Origin: Acanthosoma haemorrhoidale
Lineage: Eukaryota > Arthropoda > Insecta > Hemiptera > Acanthosomatidae
Direction of reading: 5' to 3'
DNA: 64,000 nucleotides
Assembly: GCA_930367205.1 (NCBI GenBank)
Contig: OV884009.1
Span: forward strand, 79,319,189-79,383,188
Shown: positions 25,361-36,755 of the stretch, piece after piece
How positions within the stretch are numbered: the first letter of the stretch is position 1
How the letters are laid out: the number at the start of each line of letters is the position of its first letter
Translations under genes and position numbers: made by a program
Notes under the pieces: generated by a model
What the model saw: the letters and a program-made list of their open reading frames with translations, nothing else
The model's database searches: none
Told to the model about the DNA's origin: nothing

Positions 25361-28178
25361 TAAAAATAAAGCTTTTACTGTAAACTATGCCATTATTGTG
25401 AGCTGTTTTCAGTCGTTAATGTTGTTGTGAGATCGTTAATTGTAGTACAAAATACATACGGTTCCCCGTACCTGTTTGAAAGTAAAGCCTCTCCCTTCGA
25501 ACATGTAATATTATACGATTGTATTATGAATAAAAGAAGATAAATATAGCTGAGAGACCAGTGGCGAGTAGTATTATGTTCCGAAAGTCTCGAGCATCGA
25601 CTGAGCCTGCAAGTGAGCAAGAGAAAAAAAATATCTGCCACTGACAAGAAAGACTGCACTGGACAACAAGACGTAACGACTTATCTTTACCCATGTTCTG
25701 TTAGGTCATCGCGACTGCTTTGCCCGAAGTCTTTATTGAGCGGAGGTAAAGGTTCGGTGTTGCATAGGGCATAGGTGAACCACACGACAATGGCACATGT
25801 TTGCAGATCTCAGCCTCACCTCGCATAATTTTAGCATATTATCTCCATTTACAATAAACAAGAAACGCTGGGAGATCGTTGAACGCTTGTGGTGCCACTG
25901 TTGCTTGTGGCATACTGCTCCTTAAGTAGGCACCTTGTATTGTCCAAGCCCTCTTTTTGACATACGTTAAATAGTAGAAAAATGACACACAAGGAAACTT
26001 AGTCGGGGTGATAAGAGGTCACAAAATATTTGACACCTACCCAGAGGTTTCTTCCATTGAGTTCTGGAGGATCACGAAAGATAATTATTTGAAGTGCTGA
26101 AAAATAAGGGTTTTTAATTTTTTTTTTCGTACAGATTTTAAAGTACACTATTACATTAAAGCTTTGACTCAGAATTAAAAAAAAAAATTATACTTGGTTT
26201 GATTAAATGCATTTTAACTAATACTTGAAAAATAAACACTAACGATCAACAACCAAAGATTGGGAATCGAAGCCTCACCAATTAAGTTTCCAACCTAACA
26301 AAGCTTTTATTTCACTAGCTTTTATTTATTTTATTATCATCTTCATGTTGAGGTTGGAAACTTTTCAGACCACCTGTGTATATGTGAATACGAATTCTCA
26401 TTGATCAAATTATTGTTTAGACTCTGTGTACGGTCACAAAAGCAGACAGCGGGGATACGATGTGACCCCTAAGTTAATTTTCCAAGAGCTGGTTTCCCAA
26501 TGATAAGGCATCAATTGAAGAATAAACACTTAAAAAAACAATAATGTGAGAAAAAAATCCTTATGTACTCATTTTGAGTAAAAAAAAAACCCGCTTGGAT
26601 GCGTGTCAAATATATTTTGACATAGAATCGCTGAAATAAAGCTTGTATTCAATTTTCATGTAACGATTATTTAAAAAATATCTATACTTCAAGGTTGTAC
26701 GTTAAAATTAAATTAATATTTTCTAGGTTTTTTTCCTATCATCTAATCAATTATATTTGACAACTAACCTACGATTTTTAAATTAATAAATAACAATATT
26801 CCGCATTTACTAAAAGTGAGAGAAAAACAATTTGACTGTTATATAATACCCGATGTCTTTTATACAGTGTACACGTGAAATTTTGAAACAGGAGTTGCTT
26901 CAGTATAACGATGATGGATAGAGGTTTAATTACCGTTCATGCCGAACCCCTCGGCTTCTTGTGTGAATTCACCTCCCAAACACACTTTCTAGAAGGTATA
27001 AAATTATTTTTTTAGTTCAATTTTCAAGCTCAAGGGGAGAGGCTGTACTTCCAAACAGGGCATTTTTGTTTACCTGTATGTATGCTCTATGAAAAAGAGC
27101 GTAAAAATCATCCAGTCGATATGAAATTTTACAAGTTTATTCAGCGATACCTCTAAATATGCTGTTTTGATTTTACTGACACATAATACGGCAAAAAAAA
27201 AAATGAAACCGGAAAAACGTCTGAGCTAACGTAGCTTTTTTGAGATGTCTCAAGTCCCAGTTGAAACGCTGTTGACATTTAAATTTCTGGTTTTTTCCCC
27301 ATGGTTGAGAGCTCACATTAAATATAACCAAAGGATATTCCCCCCAAAAAATGAAGACAGTCAACAATAGCAATCAGTTATTGTTCTAGCCGATTTCAAT
27401 ATTTATTTTTAATATTAGTCTTTTAGTAATTTAAGTAACTAAATTTTGAGACTAACGATCCGTGGTTCTACTAGTAGCTAATCAACCATTAGTTAAGTGT
27501 CAGTTGAGTGAATGTCAATGGCCTAAGACACCCGCTGAGGCCATGCATGCATGTACAGATGGTTGGCACATTGGTGCATGCTGCTAAGTGAGTCGGCACT
27601 GCGGGAGTTACACCACTAAAAATATTTCATACCATATGGTGCTAACCGTTATGCCGGGTTCCGACGAGGTGTGAATCAGGAAAGTTAGCGCTTACGTTTT
27701 ATGGTTTCGTACGGTAAAAACAATTAATTATTGTAATTTCTTGTAAAAAACTGATTGATCATTCAATTCACACGCCGGACAACCTGTCAGGTCACTGAAT
27801 ATAAGATGAAACGAATGCTCGTTGTTTCCAAAAAAAAAACTAATAAGTTGACAGCAATTATTTTGTTTACACCCAACTCTCTATTTCTGGTATATGATAG
27901 GATTTCTTCATTTATTACCATCTTTAAAGTGCCCCCCCAACTATAGGGGGAAAATATAAGTTTATATCTTATATAACTTCTAAGATGTGACTTGAAAAAG
28001 AAATTATCGGTGTTTATCGGTAATCAATATATATCTACTTGAAAATTCATATATATGCATGTGTTTATAAGACTACTACCGACATATGGATAGAAAGAAA
28101 ATATATGATATTTATCCGTGTCTTGCTTAAGGTAAAGAATTTGTTAATTCTGGTGCCCCCACCCAAAAAAAAAAAAAT
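25361..28178. other. Intergenic; no gene seen, one short repeat
   Basis: 25455-25505 (GTACCTGTTTGAAAGTA and GCCTCTCCCTTCG) recurs at about 53630-53670. A tRNA-like GGGTTCCGACGAGG lies at 27656. No exon or RNA gene recognised. Confidence 0.4.
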
Positions 28179-28191
28179 TAATTACAAATTT
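28179..28191. repeat. Target-site duplication, left, LINE copy C
   Basis: TAATTACAAATTT, repeated exactly at 30052-30064. Confidence 0.8.
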
Positions 28192-30051
28192 TACAAATTT
28201 TACAATCAGTACTGCCGATTGGTAAAGCGGCGATTGGCCTCCTTCCGTTCTGATTCTTTCAATTCCTACCTCTCCTCTCTGTCTACCAGGGATAACTCCT
28301 TGTGGAATGTAACCAAAAAAATCCTAAAGTATCAACCTGTTTCACATCCACTCCGTCGTGATGATGGGTCCTGGGCGGCCTCGGATGGAGATAGGTCGGA
28401 GGAATTTGCTCTGCATCTTACCCATACTTTCACACCTCACCTTTCTCATCAAAGCCATACTCACAGCAAAACTGTGGAAGATTTCCTCACTTCACCTATT
28501 CCTCTCTCTCTTCCACCAAAAGCTGTTAATCCCTCTGAGGTCAAATACCTTCTGAAAAACTTACCTTACAGAAAATCCCCTGGATATGATCTCCTAACTC
28601 CTCAAATTCTCAAACAACTTCCTCCTAAAGCCATAACCTTCCTAACCTACATATATAATTGCATTATCCGAACGACACACTTTCCTCTCCTCTGGAAACA
28701 TTCCATTATTGTCCTATTCGCCAAACCCGGTAAACCACCCAATGTCGCCTCATCTTACCGTCCAATTAGCCTACTCCCTATCCTCTCAAAAATATTGAAT
28801 CCAAAAACCTTTTTCCCACACACCAGTTTGGTTTCCGCCAACGACATTCCACTGCTCAACAAGGCCTTCGCGTTGTTGATCACATCTCCTCAGCCCTTGA
28901 AACCAAAAAGTATTGCACTGCTGCCTTTCTCGATATAGCTCAAGCTTTTGACAGGGTTTGGCACGCAGGTTTGCTCTACAAGCTCAAAAGACATTTACCA
29001 CAGACCCTTTTCCTAATCCTACAGTCCTACCTTTCAAACCGCTTCTTCCAAGTCCGCTGTGGCTTAGAATACTCTAACTACTATCCCATAAATGCAGGAG
29101 TTCCACAGGGCAGTGTCCTAGGCCCCATCCTCTATAACCTATACACCGCTGATGTCCCTTCTACTTCCAACACCTTCTTGGCTACATTTGCAGATGACAC
29201 TGCAGTCTTGTCATCCCACCCAGACCCCGACATAGCATCCCATAACCTTCAAAAACACCTTGACGAGATCGAGTATTGGTGCAATCAATGGCGGATCAAA
29301 GTTAATGAAGCAAAATGCTCCCACATTACCTTCACCCTTTGTCGCAAGTCTGGTCCACTAGTTTATTTTAATTCTATTCCTCTCCCAGTAACCGAGACAG
29401 TACGGTACTTAGGCTTCCATCTCGACAAACGACTGACCTGGAACCCACATACGAGACTAAAAAGACAAGAACTAAACAGACGCTTTGGACAACTGTACAG
29501 ACTACTTCAAAGGACATCCCATCTCTCAATAGAAAATAAACTACTAATCTACAAAGTTATACTTAAACCAATCTGGACATACGGAATAGAGCTATGGGGG
29601 ACAGCAAAAAAGTCGAACATCAAGCGTATCCAATCCTTTCAATCCAAAGTCCTGAGAACAATAGTAAATGCCCCTTATTATGTCAGCAACAAAACCCTTC
29701 ATAACGACCTTAATATACCCTACATTCTAGAACTCATCCCTTCCAAGTTTATGAAATTCCACAGTAGCCTTTCCAACCACCCTAATCCTGTAGCACAGTC
29801 TTTGCACTGCGCCACTCATCCCTATAATCCTCCTCGGAGACTGAAACGGCAGTGGCCTCGTGACCTGCTATAATCGCGTGACAGTGGGAGTCCTGGCAAT
29901 GGCCAGTTTCTCCAATCATGTCCTAGTATGAATGAGCGAGTGAATGATGACTGTAAATATGGTATGAATGAGATCATTTATCTGTATTATTATTGCCTTA
30001 TAAAAGGCAGATTGTAATTATTTCACAATAAAGTTCTGAATTTTCATTCAA
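28192..30051 (+). mobile_element. Young 5'-truncated jockey-like LINE (family 1, copy C)
   Basis: Bounded by a 13-bp target-site duplication. It starts in the linker upstream of RT and ends at a short tail after CACAATAAAG, without a long poly(A). Compared with the copy at 33047-34894 it has a 37-bp deletion near 28799, with short TTGA homology at the edges, and a 3' UTR shortened by about 200 bp relative to copy A. No endonuclease domain is present. Near identity with copy D suggests both are recent. Confidence 0.9.
28202..29873 (+). pseudogene. LINE ORF2 RT domain, copy C, broken by a 37-bp deletion
   Basis: The first frame (to 28938) includes the pre-RT region and YRPISLLPILSKI. It then goes out of frame because 37 bp present in copy D are missing near 28799. 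The second frame (28971-29873, 300 codons) carries motif B (AGVPQGSVLGPILY), motif C (ATFADDTAVL), YLGFHLDKRLTW and the C-terminus ending PRDLL. Motif A (the FLDIAQAFD segment) lies between the two frames at about 28926-28955. The catalytic residues are thus present in DNA but not in one reading frame. Confidence 0.85.
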
Positions 30052-30064
30052 TAATTACAAATTT
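30052..30064. repeat. Target-site duplication, right, LINE copy C
   Basis: Exact match to 28179-28191. Confidence 0.8.
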
Positions 30065-32379
30065 AAGAGGCACTAGATAATGCCGGTGATCAAGCCGATT
30101 TTATTGCTATAAATTAAAGAAAAATTCAGCTCTATTCGTTATTAATATAAAAACATTTTTGACAGTAAAACAATTACAGACTGAGAAACGGACACCGGAA
30201 ATACGACCAGCGTGTGATATCAAAAGTGACTTTTGGGTGAAATGCAGTAATATTATATTTTATTATAATATTTGAGAAATACACTACATCACATTGCCAT
30301 GCAGGTCATATGTGAATGATTTGACTGATTGTTGCATTGCCACAGTAGCCTTGACGAAACAATAGACTTCCTCTCGCTTTTTAATGTCCTGTTGTAACGC
30401 TGCCATGGTTTTTGCTTAAATGATGAGACTTTTTTTGCTCAATGTTGCACAATACATTTTCGATAATCTCGAAAACTATTTTAAGTATTTTCTTCCTAAC
30501 ATTGGTAACCGGGAAATTTTGAAGAAAACATATTATTTTATTTTATGGCCCATTAAATATACACAGCCCTCTTTAAAATTTGTAAATAGCTAAAATAATG
30601 ACCAAAAAGCCTCTTGTCCAAAAATGTCTTTGCACAGCGAAAAGTAATCTATTCCTATTTTTGATCATCAAAACTTTTTTTTTTTTTTAAATAGACGATA
30701 TCGCCTTAAGTCTGTTCTTAACAATGGAAACTACATAATTTAAATCTTAAACTGTTTATGAGATGTGACTTAAGTAATCTTAAAGCAGGAGACCAATGTT
30801 TTTTTGAGAAAAATTCTTTTAGAATTATTTTATAAACCTTACCCCTCCCCTATTTTATAAATCTAAGATTTATCCGACTACTATCGTAGAAAAAACATAC
30901 GGACAGAGAGAAGAAAGACGACTGTCCCAGTCTTGAAAATTACAAATTAGGTAAACCTGTATTAGTGTTTAACCTTGGGGAAGGGTCGATGTTTGAATGA
31001 GGCGTGAATACGCTTCACAATCGTATACACCGCCGGTAACGCTGGGATAAATACAACTTCTGATAATAGTATATTTAGCTTTTTTAAACGTCATATCAAG
31101 TGTCGACACAGTGCGATATCGATTATTCGAATCAATGAGTACTGGATATCATTTATAACACGCGTGTAGTATTCATTGCAGTCCACTGCAAACGGTTGTA
31201 AATAAAAAAAATATGTTTAATAAAGCAGTTAAAAGCATTGACTACGGCTCAGGATTGTATAGTAATTTATGGGTCACTATAAATATTCGTTATTACATTA
31301 TTGACAGTGTGAATAACACCTTCAAAGCTTGCATTCTGGAATGATTGGTCGTGTCCTTAATACCTACACGAAGAAACATCGTTCTTACATTCGATCAAGA
31401 TCCCACATTCCGTTTTACAAACCTATACGCTGAAATATGAAACCTTCTAAAAATTAATGCCGATTTATTTAAGTGCTGTATTGCATGAAAATCTCTGCAG
31501 TGGACCAGTGTTCCATAACTACGTGGAACTATAAACATGGCGGGATTGTGGTTTTAGCTCAGCGATAGTAGAAAGTAATGACGTTATAGAGCATGGCGCC
31601 TTAGGCCAACATAGGATCGTTCCATGCGGTTGCAGTGTGAATCGTTAAATTCGTTGACTCAACTATTCCCACTTTTATGAGCTGGCAACGCTAATAAATG
31701 GGAAATATGCCAGCCGTAATAAAGCCATTAAGTCTGCTTAAGTATAATCAACGCCCTAGAATGAGTTGTGTCTGATAAAACTGGTCTTAAATTTCTAACA
31801 AGGAGTCGTAGAGTCTCCCATTTTAATGAATTTTTTTAGCAATTTTAGGTCGAAAAAGATTTGACATGAACCCAAGCGTTCTTGTCAATGCCTCCTAGAT
31901 TCCCTGCCTGTTTAAAATAAAATAACATATTGACAGCTAGCCGTAGCCTGGTTATCGCATATCGAAATAATACGAGAAGCAAACTACATTTTTAAGCAAC
32001 AAATGAATGTAATGTGCGTTTTTAGCACCCCCCCCCCAAAAAAAAATTCTGAGTAATAATTTTTGAGTATATATAAAAATGTTCACATCTGAAACCAAAA
32101 AATGTAGCAATAACTGAAGAACGACTTCATCTAGAACAAGGTTTCTGTCAGGCCTAATGACGATAACTACTAATGCCACCAACCAGGCCTTGGTAAATGA
32201 TTTAGAAACGGAGAAATTTAATAAAATGTTTTTCTGTTCATTTCATCATAATTTTTCTTTCTTATAAATACATCAAACATAATTGCTGTTGTATAGTACA
32301 GCCAAAGAAAACTAAGCTTTACACGCGCGGTTAAATGTTTTATATATATTTTCTTTGACTGTTAATTATTATTACGTTC
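30065..32379. other. Intergenic; no gene seen
   Basis: AT-rich with T-runs. 31070-31760 is slightly richer in mixed-sequence DNA with several TAATAAA and homeodomain-like words. A C-run of about nine lies at 32029. No coding exon. Confidence 0.35.
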
Positions 32380-32940
32380 CCTGATGGTGCGAATAGATGA
32401 GGTATTAGAGTCGACATGTGGACATGCTTCCCAGCGTCAACACCTAGTGTACCGTTTCCCAGTTATCGGGGTTCTCACGTAGATATCCATCTCAGAACGA
32501 TAACGAGGCTACTTACATGGGAAAATGGCATAAGGACTTGATGTTCCCACTGGTGACCCCGTATTCCCACTGCATAACCAAAGTCACTTGCACAACCAAT
32601 TGTTGTGTTTCCGCACACCGCTCAACCATCGTTGTGGGAATCTTGGCCATGCGGTGGATCCGACCACTGTATTGGCGTTGTGGCCCTGGTCTGTATTAAG
32701 CTAATGAGAGTTCCGATGGCATAGTTTGATTACAACCACAGTAACGAAGTATGCGGTTGTCCGTAATTAAATCTACTCAAATTAGAAGGAGGAGGAGGTG
32801 TAATTAACAAATGAGTATTTTTACGGGTATTGGGGCCGTGCAGGTGAGGTCAGATTGCGCTCTAATGAAAGGCTGTTTCGTTGCGCTCTTTGTTCTTGTT
32901 GGTTGAGTGCCGTTACTGAGCAAAGAATATCGGTTGGTGC
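32380..32940. promoter_or_regulatory. Possible cis-regulatory block (speculative)
   Basis: About 560 bp of complex, GC-richer, repeat-free DNA in an AT-rich setting. It contains Runx-type words (AACCACA at 32734, TGCGGTT near 32751), a Su(H)-type TGTGGGAAT near 32634, and a near-palindrome CACAACCAATTGTTGTG at 32592-32608. Motif density was not tested statistically. Conservation in related species would be needed to call it an enhancer. Confidence 0.2.
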
Positions 32941-33033
32941 AATTCTTGCAAGCTACTTTTAATTTCAAAGACGTTAATAATGCCTGAATTTATTCTCTTG
33001 CATGTCAGATTTTTCGAAGGATTGACATTCTAT

Positions 33034-33046
33034 AAAAGATATATTA
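33034..33046. repeat. Target-site duplication, left, LINE copy D
   Basis: AAAAGATATATTA, repeated exactly at 34895-34907. Confidence 0.8.
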
Positions 33047-34894
33047 GTACTTCCTTTATTGTGCAATATTTACAATCTGCCTTTATAAGGCAATAAGTAA
33101 TTAAGATATATGCTCTCATTCATACAATATTTACAGTTCATCATTCACTCGCTCATTCATACAATATTTACAGACAGCCCAGAGACCCCCCAAATCCACC
33201 GCAAAGAGAAAGCGGAGTCTTGGGAAGTCCCCCACGCTCCTCCGTCAGCCGCGTCACCGGATACTAGCCAGTGGATGCTGACCAAGAGCGCGAGAGCCAC
33301 AGACGCCAGGACATGATTGGAGAGACTGGCCATTGCCAGGACTCCCACTGTCACGCGTTTATAGCAGGTCACGAGGCCACTGCCGTTTCAGTCTCCGAGG
33401 AGGATTATAGGGATGAGTGGCGCAGTGCATTGACTGTGCTACAGGATTAGGGTGGTTGGAAAGGCTACTGTGGAATTTCGTAAACTTGGAAGGGATGAGT
33501 TCTAGAATGTAGGGTATATTAAGGTCGTTATGAAGGGTTTTGTTGCTGACATAATAAGGGGCATTTACTATTGTTCTCAGGACTTTTGATTGAAAGGATT
33601 GGATACGCTTGATGTTAGACTTTTTTGCTGTCCCCCATAGCTCTATTCCGTATGTCCAGATTGGTTTAAGTATAACTTTGTAGATTAGTAGTTTATTTTC
33701 TATTGAGAGATGGGATGTCCTTTGAAGTAGTCTGTACAGTTGTCCAAAGCGTCTGTTTAGTTCTTGTCTTTTTAGTCTCGTATGTGGGTTCCAGGTCAGT
33801 CGTTTGTCAAGATGGAAGCCTAAGTACCGTACTGTCTCGGATACAGGGAGAGGAATAGAATTAAAATAAACTAGTGGACCAGACTTGCGACAAAGGGTGA
33901 AGGTAATGTGGGAGCATTTTGCTTCATTAACTTTGATCCGCCATTGATTGCACCAATACTCGATCTCGTCAAGGTGTTTTTGAAGGTTATGGGATGCTAT
34001 GTCGGGGTCTGGATGGGATGACAAGACTGCAGTGTCATCTGCAAATGTGGCCAAGAAGGTATTGGGAGTAGAGGGGACATCAGCGGTGTATAGGTTATAG
34101 AGGATGGGGCCCAGGACACTGCCCTGTGGAACTCCTGCACTTACGGGATAGTAGTTAGAGTATTCTAAACCACAGCGGACTTGGAAGAAGCGGTTTGAAA
34201 GGTAGGACTGTAGGATTAGGAAAAGGGTCTGTGGTAAATATCTTTTGAGCTTGTAGAGCAAACCTGCGTGCCAAACCCTGTCAAAAGCTTGAGCTATATC
34301 GAGAAAGGCAGCAGTGCAATACTGTTTGGTTTCAAGGGCTGAGGAGATGTGATCAACAACGCGAAGGCCTTGTTGAGCAGTGGAATGTCGTTGGCGGAAG
34401 CCAAACTGGTGTGTGGGAAAAAGGTTTTTGGATTCAACAATGGGAAGTAGACGTTTTAGTAGGAGTTTCTCAAATATTTTTGAGAGGATAGGGAGTAGGC
34501 TAATTGGACGATAAGATGAGGCGTCATTGGGTGGTTTACCGGGTTTGGCGAATAGGACAATAATGGAGTGTTTCCAGAGGAGAGGAAAGTGCGTCGTTCG
34601 GATTATGCAATTATATATGTAGGTTAGGAAGATTATGGCTTTAGGAGGAAGTTGTTTGAGAATTTGAGGAGTAAGGAGATCATATCCAGGGGATTTTCGG
34701 TAAGGTAAGTTTTTCAGAAGGTATTTAACCTCAGAGGGGTTAACGGCTTTTGGTGGAAGAGAGAGAGGAATAGGTGAAGTGAGGAAATCTTCCACAGTTG
34801 TGCTGTGAGTATGGCTTTGATGAGAAAGGTGAGGTGTGAAAGTATGGGTAAGATGCAGAGCAAATTCCTCCGACCTCTTTTGATATTTTTAGGC
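33047..34894 (-). mobile_element. Young jockey-like LINE with open RT frame (family 1, copy D)
   Basis: Minus-strand insertion of 1848 bp bounded by a 13-bp target-site duplication. It contains the whole RT domain in one open frame and the 3' UTR ending ACAATAAAGG next to the duplication. The 5' end is truncated, so the endonuclease and ORF1 are absent. Comparison with copy C suggests about 60 bp is also missing just inside the 5' end (near 34880). Confidence 0.9.
33359..34795 (-). CDS. LINE reverse transcriptase, intact RT domain (5'-truncated ORF2)
   Basis: An uninterrupted 478-codon frame encodes the RT and C-terminal region of a jockey-clade-like ORF2 protein, which copies element RNA into DNA at a nicked target. 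Visible in order: SPGYDLLTPQILK, YRPISLLPILSKIFEKLL (about residues 95-112), QFGFRQRHST, motif A FLDIAQAFDRVWH (about 164-176), motif B AGVPQGSVLGP (about 220), motif C ATFADDTAV (about 250), YLGFHLDKRLTW, then the thumb and C-terminus ending PRDLL. All three catalytic Asp are present. The full-length protein would also carry an N-terminal endonuclease, absent here. The ATG used is internal, so this is a fragment without its own promoter. Confidence 0.85.
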   Translation of the reverse strand: MEDFLTSPIPLSLPPKAVNPSEVKYLLKNLPYRKSPGYDLLTPQILKQLPPKAIIFLTYIYNCIIRTTHFPLLWKHSIIVLFAKPGKPPNDASSYRPISLLPILSKIFEKLLLKRLLPIVESKNLFPTHQFGFRQRHSTAQQGLRVVDHISSALETKQYCTAAFLDIAQAFDRVWHAGLLYKLKRYLPQTLFLILQSYLSNRFFQVRCGLEYSNYYPVSAGVPQGSVLGPILYNLYTADVPSTPNTFLATFADDTAVLSSHPDPDIASHNLQKHLDEIEYWCNQWRIKVNEAKCSHITFTLCRKSGPLVYFNSIPLPVSETVRYLGFHLDKRLTWNPHTRLKRQELNRRFGQLYRLLQRTSHLSIENKLLIYKVILKPIWTYGIELWGTAKKSNIKRIQSFQSKVLRTIVNAPYYVSNKTLHNDLNIPYILELIPSKFTKFHSSLSNHPNPVAQSMHCATHPYNPPRRLKRQWPRDLL

Positions 34895-34907
34895 AAAAGA
34901 TATATTA
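34895..34907. repeat. Target-site duplication, right, LINE copy D
   Basis: Exact match to 33034-33046. Confidence 0.8.
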
Positions 34908-34989
34908 AAAAATAACTTGAAGTATGCCGATGTGTTGGTCGAAGCGCGATAATGAGGAGTTCGGAAAATCAATTAACCGTAAAAATGTC

Positions 34990-35230
34990 TCGTCTTTCTT
35001 GAGTCACAACTCAGAAGCTAAATAAAATTGAAAGTATGATTTTCCCCCGAGCTTAAGGGCACATTAGTGACATTATCGCAAATTCTAAATTTCCAAGAAA
35101 TAATAGCTATTTGAACCATCAATAGAAAATATTTAATGTCGTGTGAGCCAATTTCAATTGGTTAGTAAATTTTTCATTTAATTCTTCGCAATTTAATTTA
35201 ATTCAGTGATCTAGATGGCTTAGCAAATAA
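34990..35230 (+). repeat. Interspersed repeat (family Y), member
   Basis: TTGAGTCACAACTCAGAAGCT recurs in variant form at 55727-55750 and about 58820-58840, followed downstream by GTGTGAGCCAA-like words. The family is ancient and only patchily alignable by eye. Confidence 0.35.
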
Positions 35231-35609
35231 AATTAAGTATTTGTTTCACATGTCTACTTAAAGGAGTCCTTGAGTGCTTTATAAAATCGGTTTTACAACA
35301 AATAAAAATCAATGTGACTCACTATATGTAACCTGTTGAATTCGTGAATGTGCTGCCGGTACTCAATACTATTGGACCTCAAACTTAATACCGACTGTGA
35401 TTGATGTGTTATTAGTCATTGGGAAAGAAATTAGCAGATTAATTGCTGAAAGCTATATAACTATCATTAAAATAGGGTTTGAAATTTTGATCTACGCTTT
35501 ACAAAATGAGATGATATTTTACATGTGAGTTTGCCCCAATGCTGCTTGGAATAAAACCAGGCCCATGGTAAATTACAAAGTGTCATAATTAATTATTACG
35601 AATTTTTAA
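35231..35609. other. Intergenic, no gene seen
   Basis: AT-rich, nothing recognised. Confidence 0.4.
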
Positions 35610-35765
35610 CAACAATTTTATTATGATAAAATTACAATCTGCCTGATTGGGCTATAAGTAATTGTGATAAATGATCTCATTCATGCTAATTTACAATTTA
35701 TCATTCACACAATATTTACAGACACCCCAGAGGCCTCCCAAATCCACATGTTTGTCATGATTCGA
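35610..35765 (-). repeat. LINE family 1 3'-UTR fragment at left edge of chimeric unit copy 2
   Basis: Same fragment type and same junction as 10388-10535. The outer about 85 bp (35610-35695) differ strongly from copy 1, while everything from 35701 inward is nearly identical. The breakpoint therefore lies inside the LINE fragment. Confidence 0.7.
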
Positions 35766-36586
35766 CGCTCACGTGATACCATGAAAGGCGTTGGTTGCTT
35801 AAGATAGGAGGACGGTGGCCATGGAATGATAAATTAGATAAAACAAAATTATAAAAGCACAGACTTAATAATATACCTAAAAAAACAACTACCGAAAAGT
35901 ATTTAAAATAGTGAATACTGAAATAATAAAGTTTTAATACAATAGTACAAAAAATTCAAAAATGAAAGGAAACCATGTCGACCAAATTCGAAATTATTCA
36001 TACAAGGATGTCATGGTCAACTTATTCTATAATTATTTTTGCTATTATTCAGCTCCGTCCACATGTTATTAAGTATCAGTATAATTATTTAATATTTACA
36101 TCAATTCTCTTTTACTCACTCATGTCTCTGTTTTTTGAACCTCTTTGCAAAAAAAAATTATAAAAATGTCTATAAGATTATTGCTGTTTTACGTTGAAAT
36201 CGTGTGTTTTGGTCAGATTCATAGCCAATTCATCCTGCAAACTCGATGCGAGGATTACAACACACAATTACTCATAATATCGTATATTGTTGTGACGAGT
36301 TGAAAAGAAGAGGCTATATTTTCAAAGGGGTCATCGTTTTTCGCCAGTCTACGGTCTGTGTCTACGATATTGACTACAAAAATGGTATAATCGAACTAAT
36401 TATTGGATGTGTACTTAGCGACTCCCTGATTTACTGCGTGTTTGTTTTTGGTACGAAGTAATAACGGAATGTACATGAAAAACAGAACGTGTGAACTAAT
36501 AAGCAAGCTAAACTCTGTTGTTTTCTGACGATTAAGTGAAAATCGGTTGGTCCAGTAACTGGTGGTTAGCATGACTTTTAACTTCA
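35701..36586 (+). repeat. Chimeric unit, copy 2 (886 bp)
   Basis: About 97-98% identical to 10472-11356. The right end falls in the SINE head at CTTCA (36582-36586), and LINE 3'-UTR sequence follows directly. The frames at 35975-36163 and 36246-36461 match those of copy 1. Confidence 0.75.
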
Positions 36587-36755
36587 TTCATTCACTCGCT
36601 CATTCATACTATACAAACAGCCCAGAGGCCCCCCAAGTCCACATGGTTGTCACCTCCCTCGCATGGGAAAGAGGAAGTGGAGTCTTGGGAAGTCCCCCAT
36701 GCTCCTTCGTCAGCCGTGTCACTGGATAAGAGCCAGCGGAGGCTGACCAAGACCG
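36583..36755 (-). repeat. LINE family 1 3'-UTR fragment joined to a truncated SINE head
   Basis: ATTCATTCACTCGCTC through CAGCGGAGGCTGACCAAGA matches the 3' UTR of copy A (6145-6312 region). It starts exactly where the SINE head of chimeric unit copy 2 stops, with CTTCA at the join. Confidence 0.75.
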
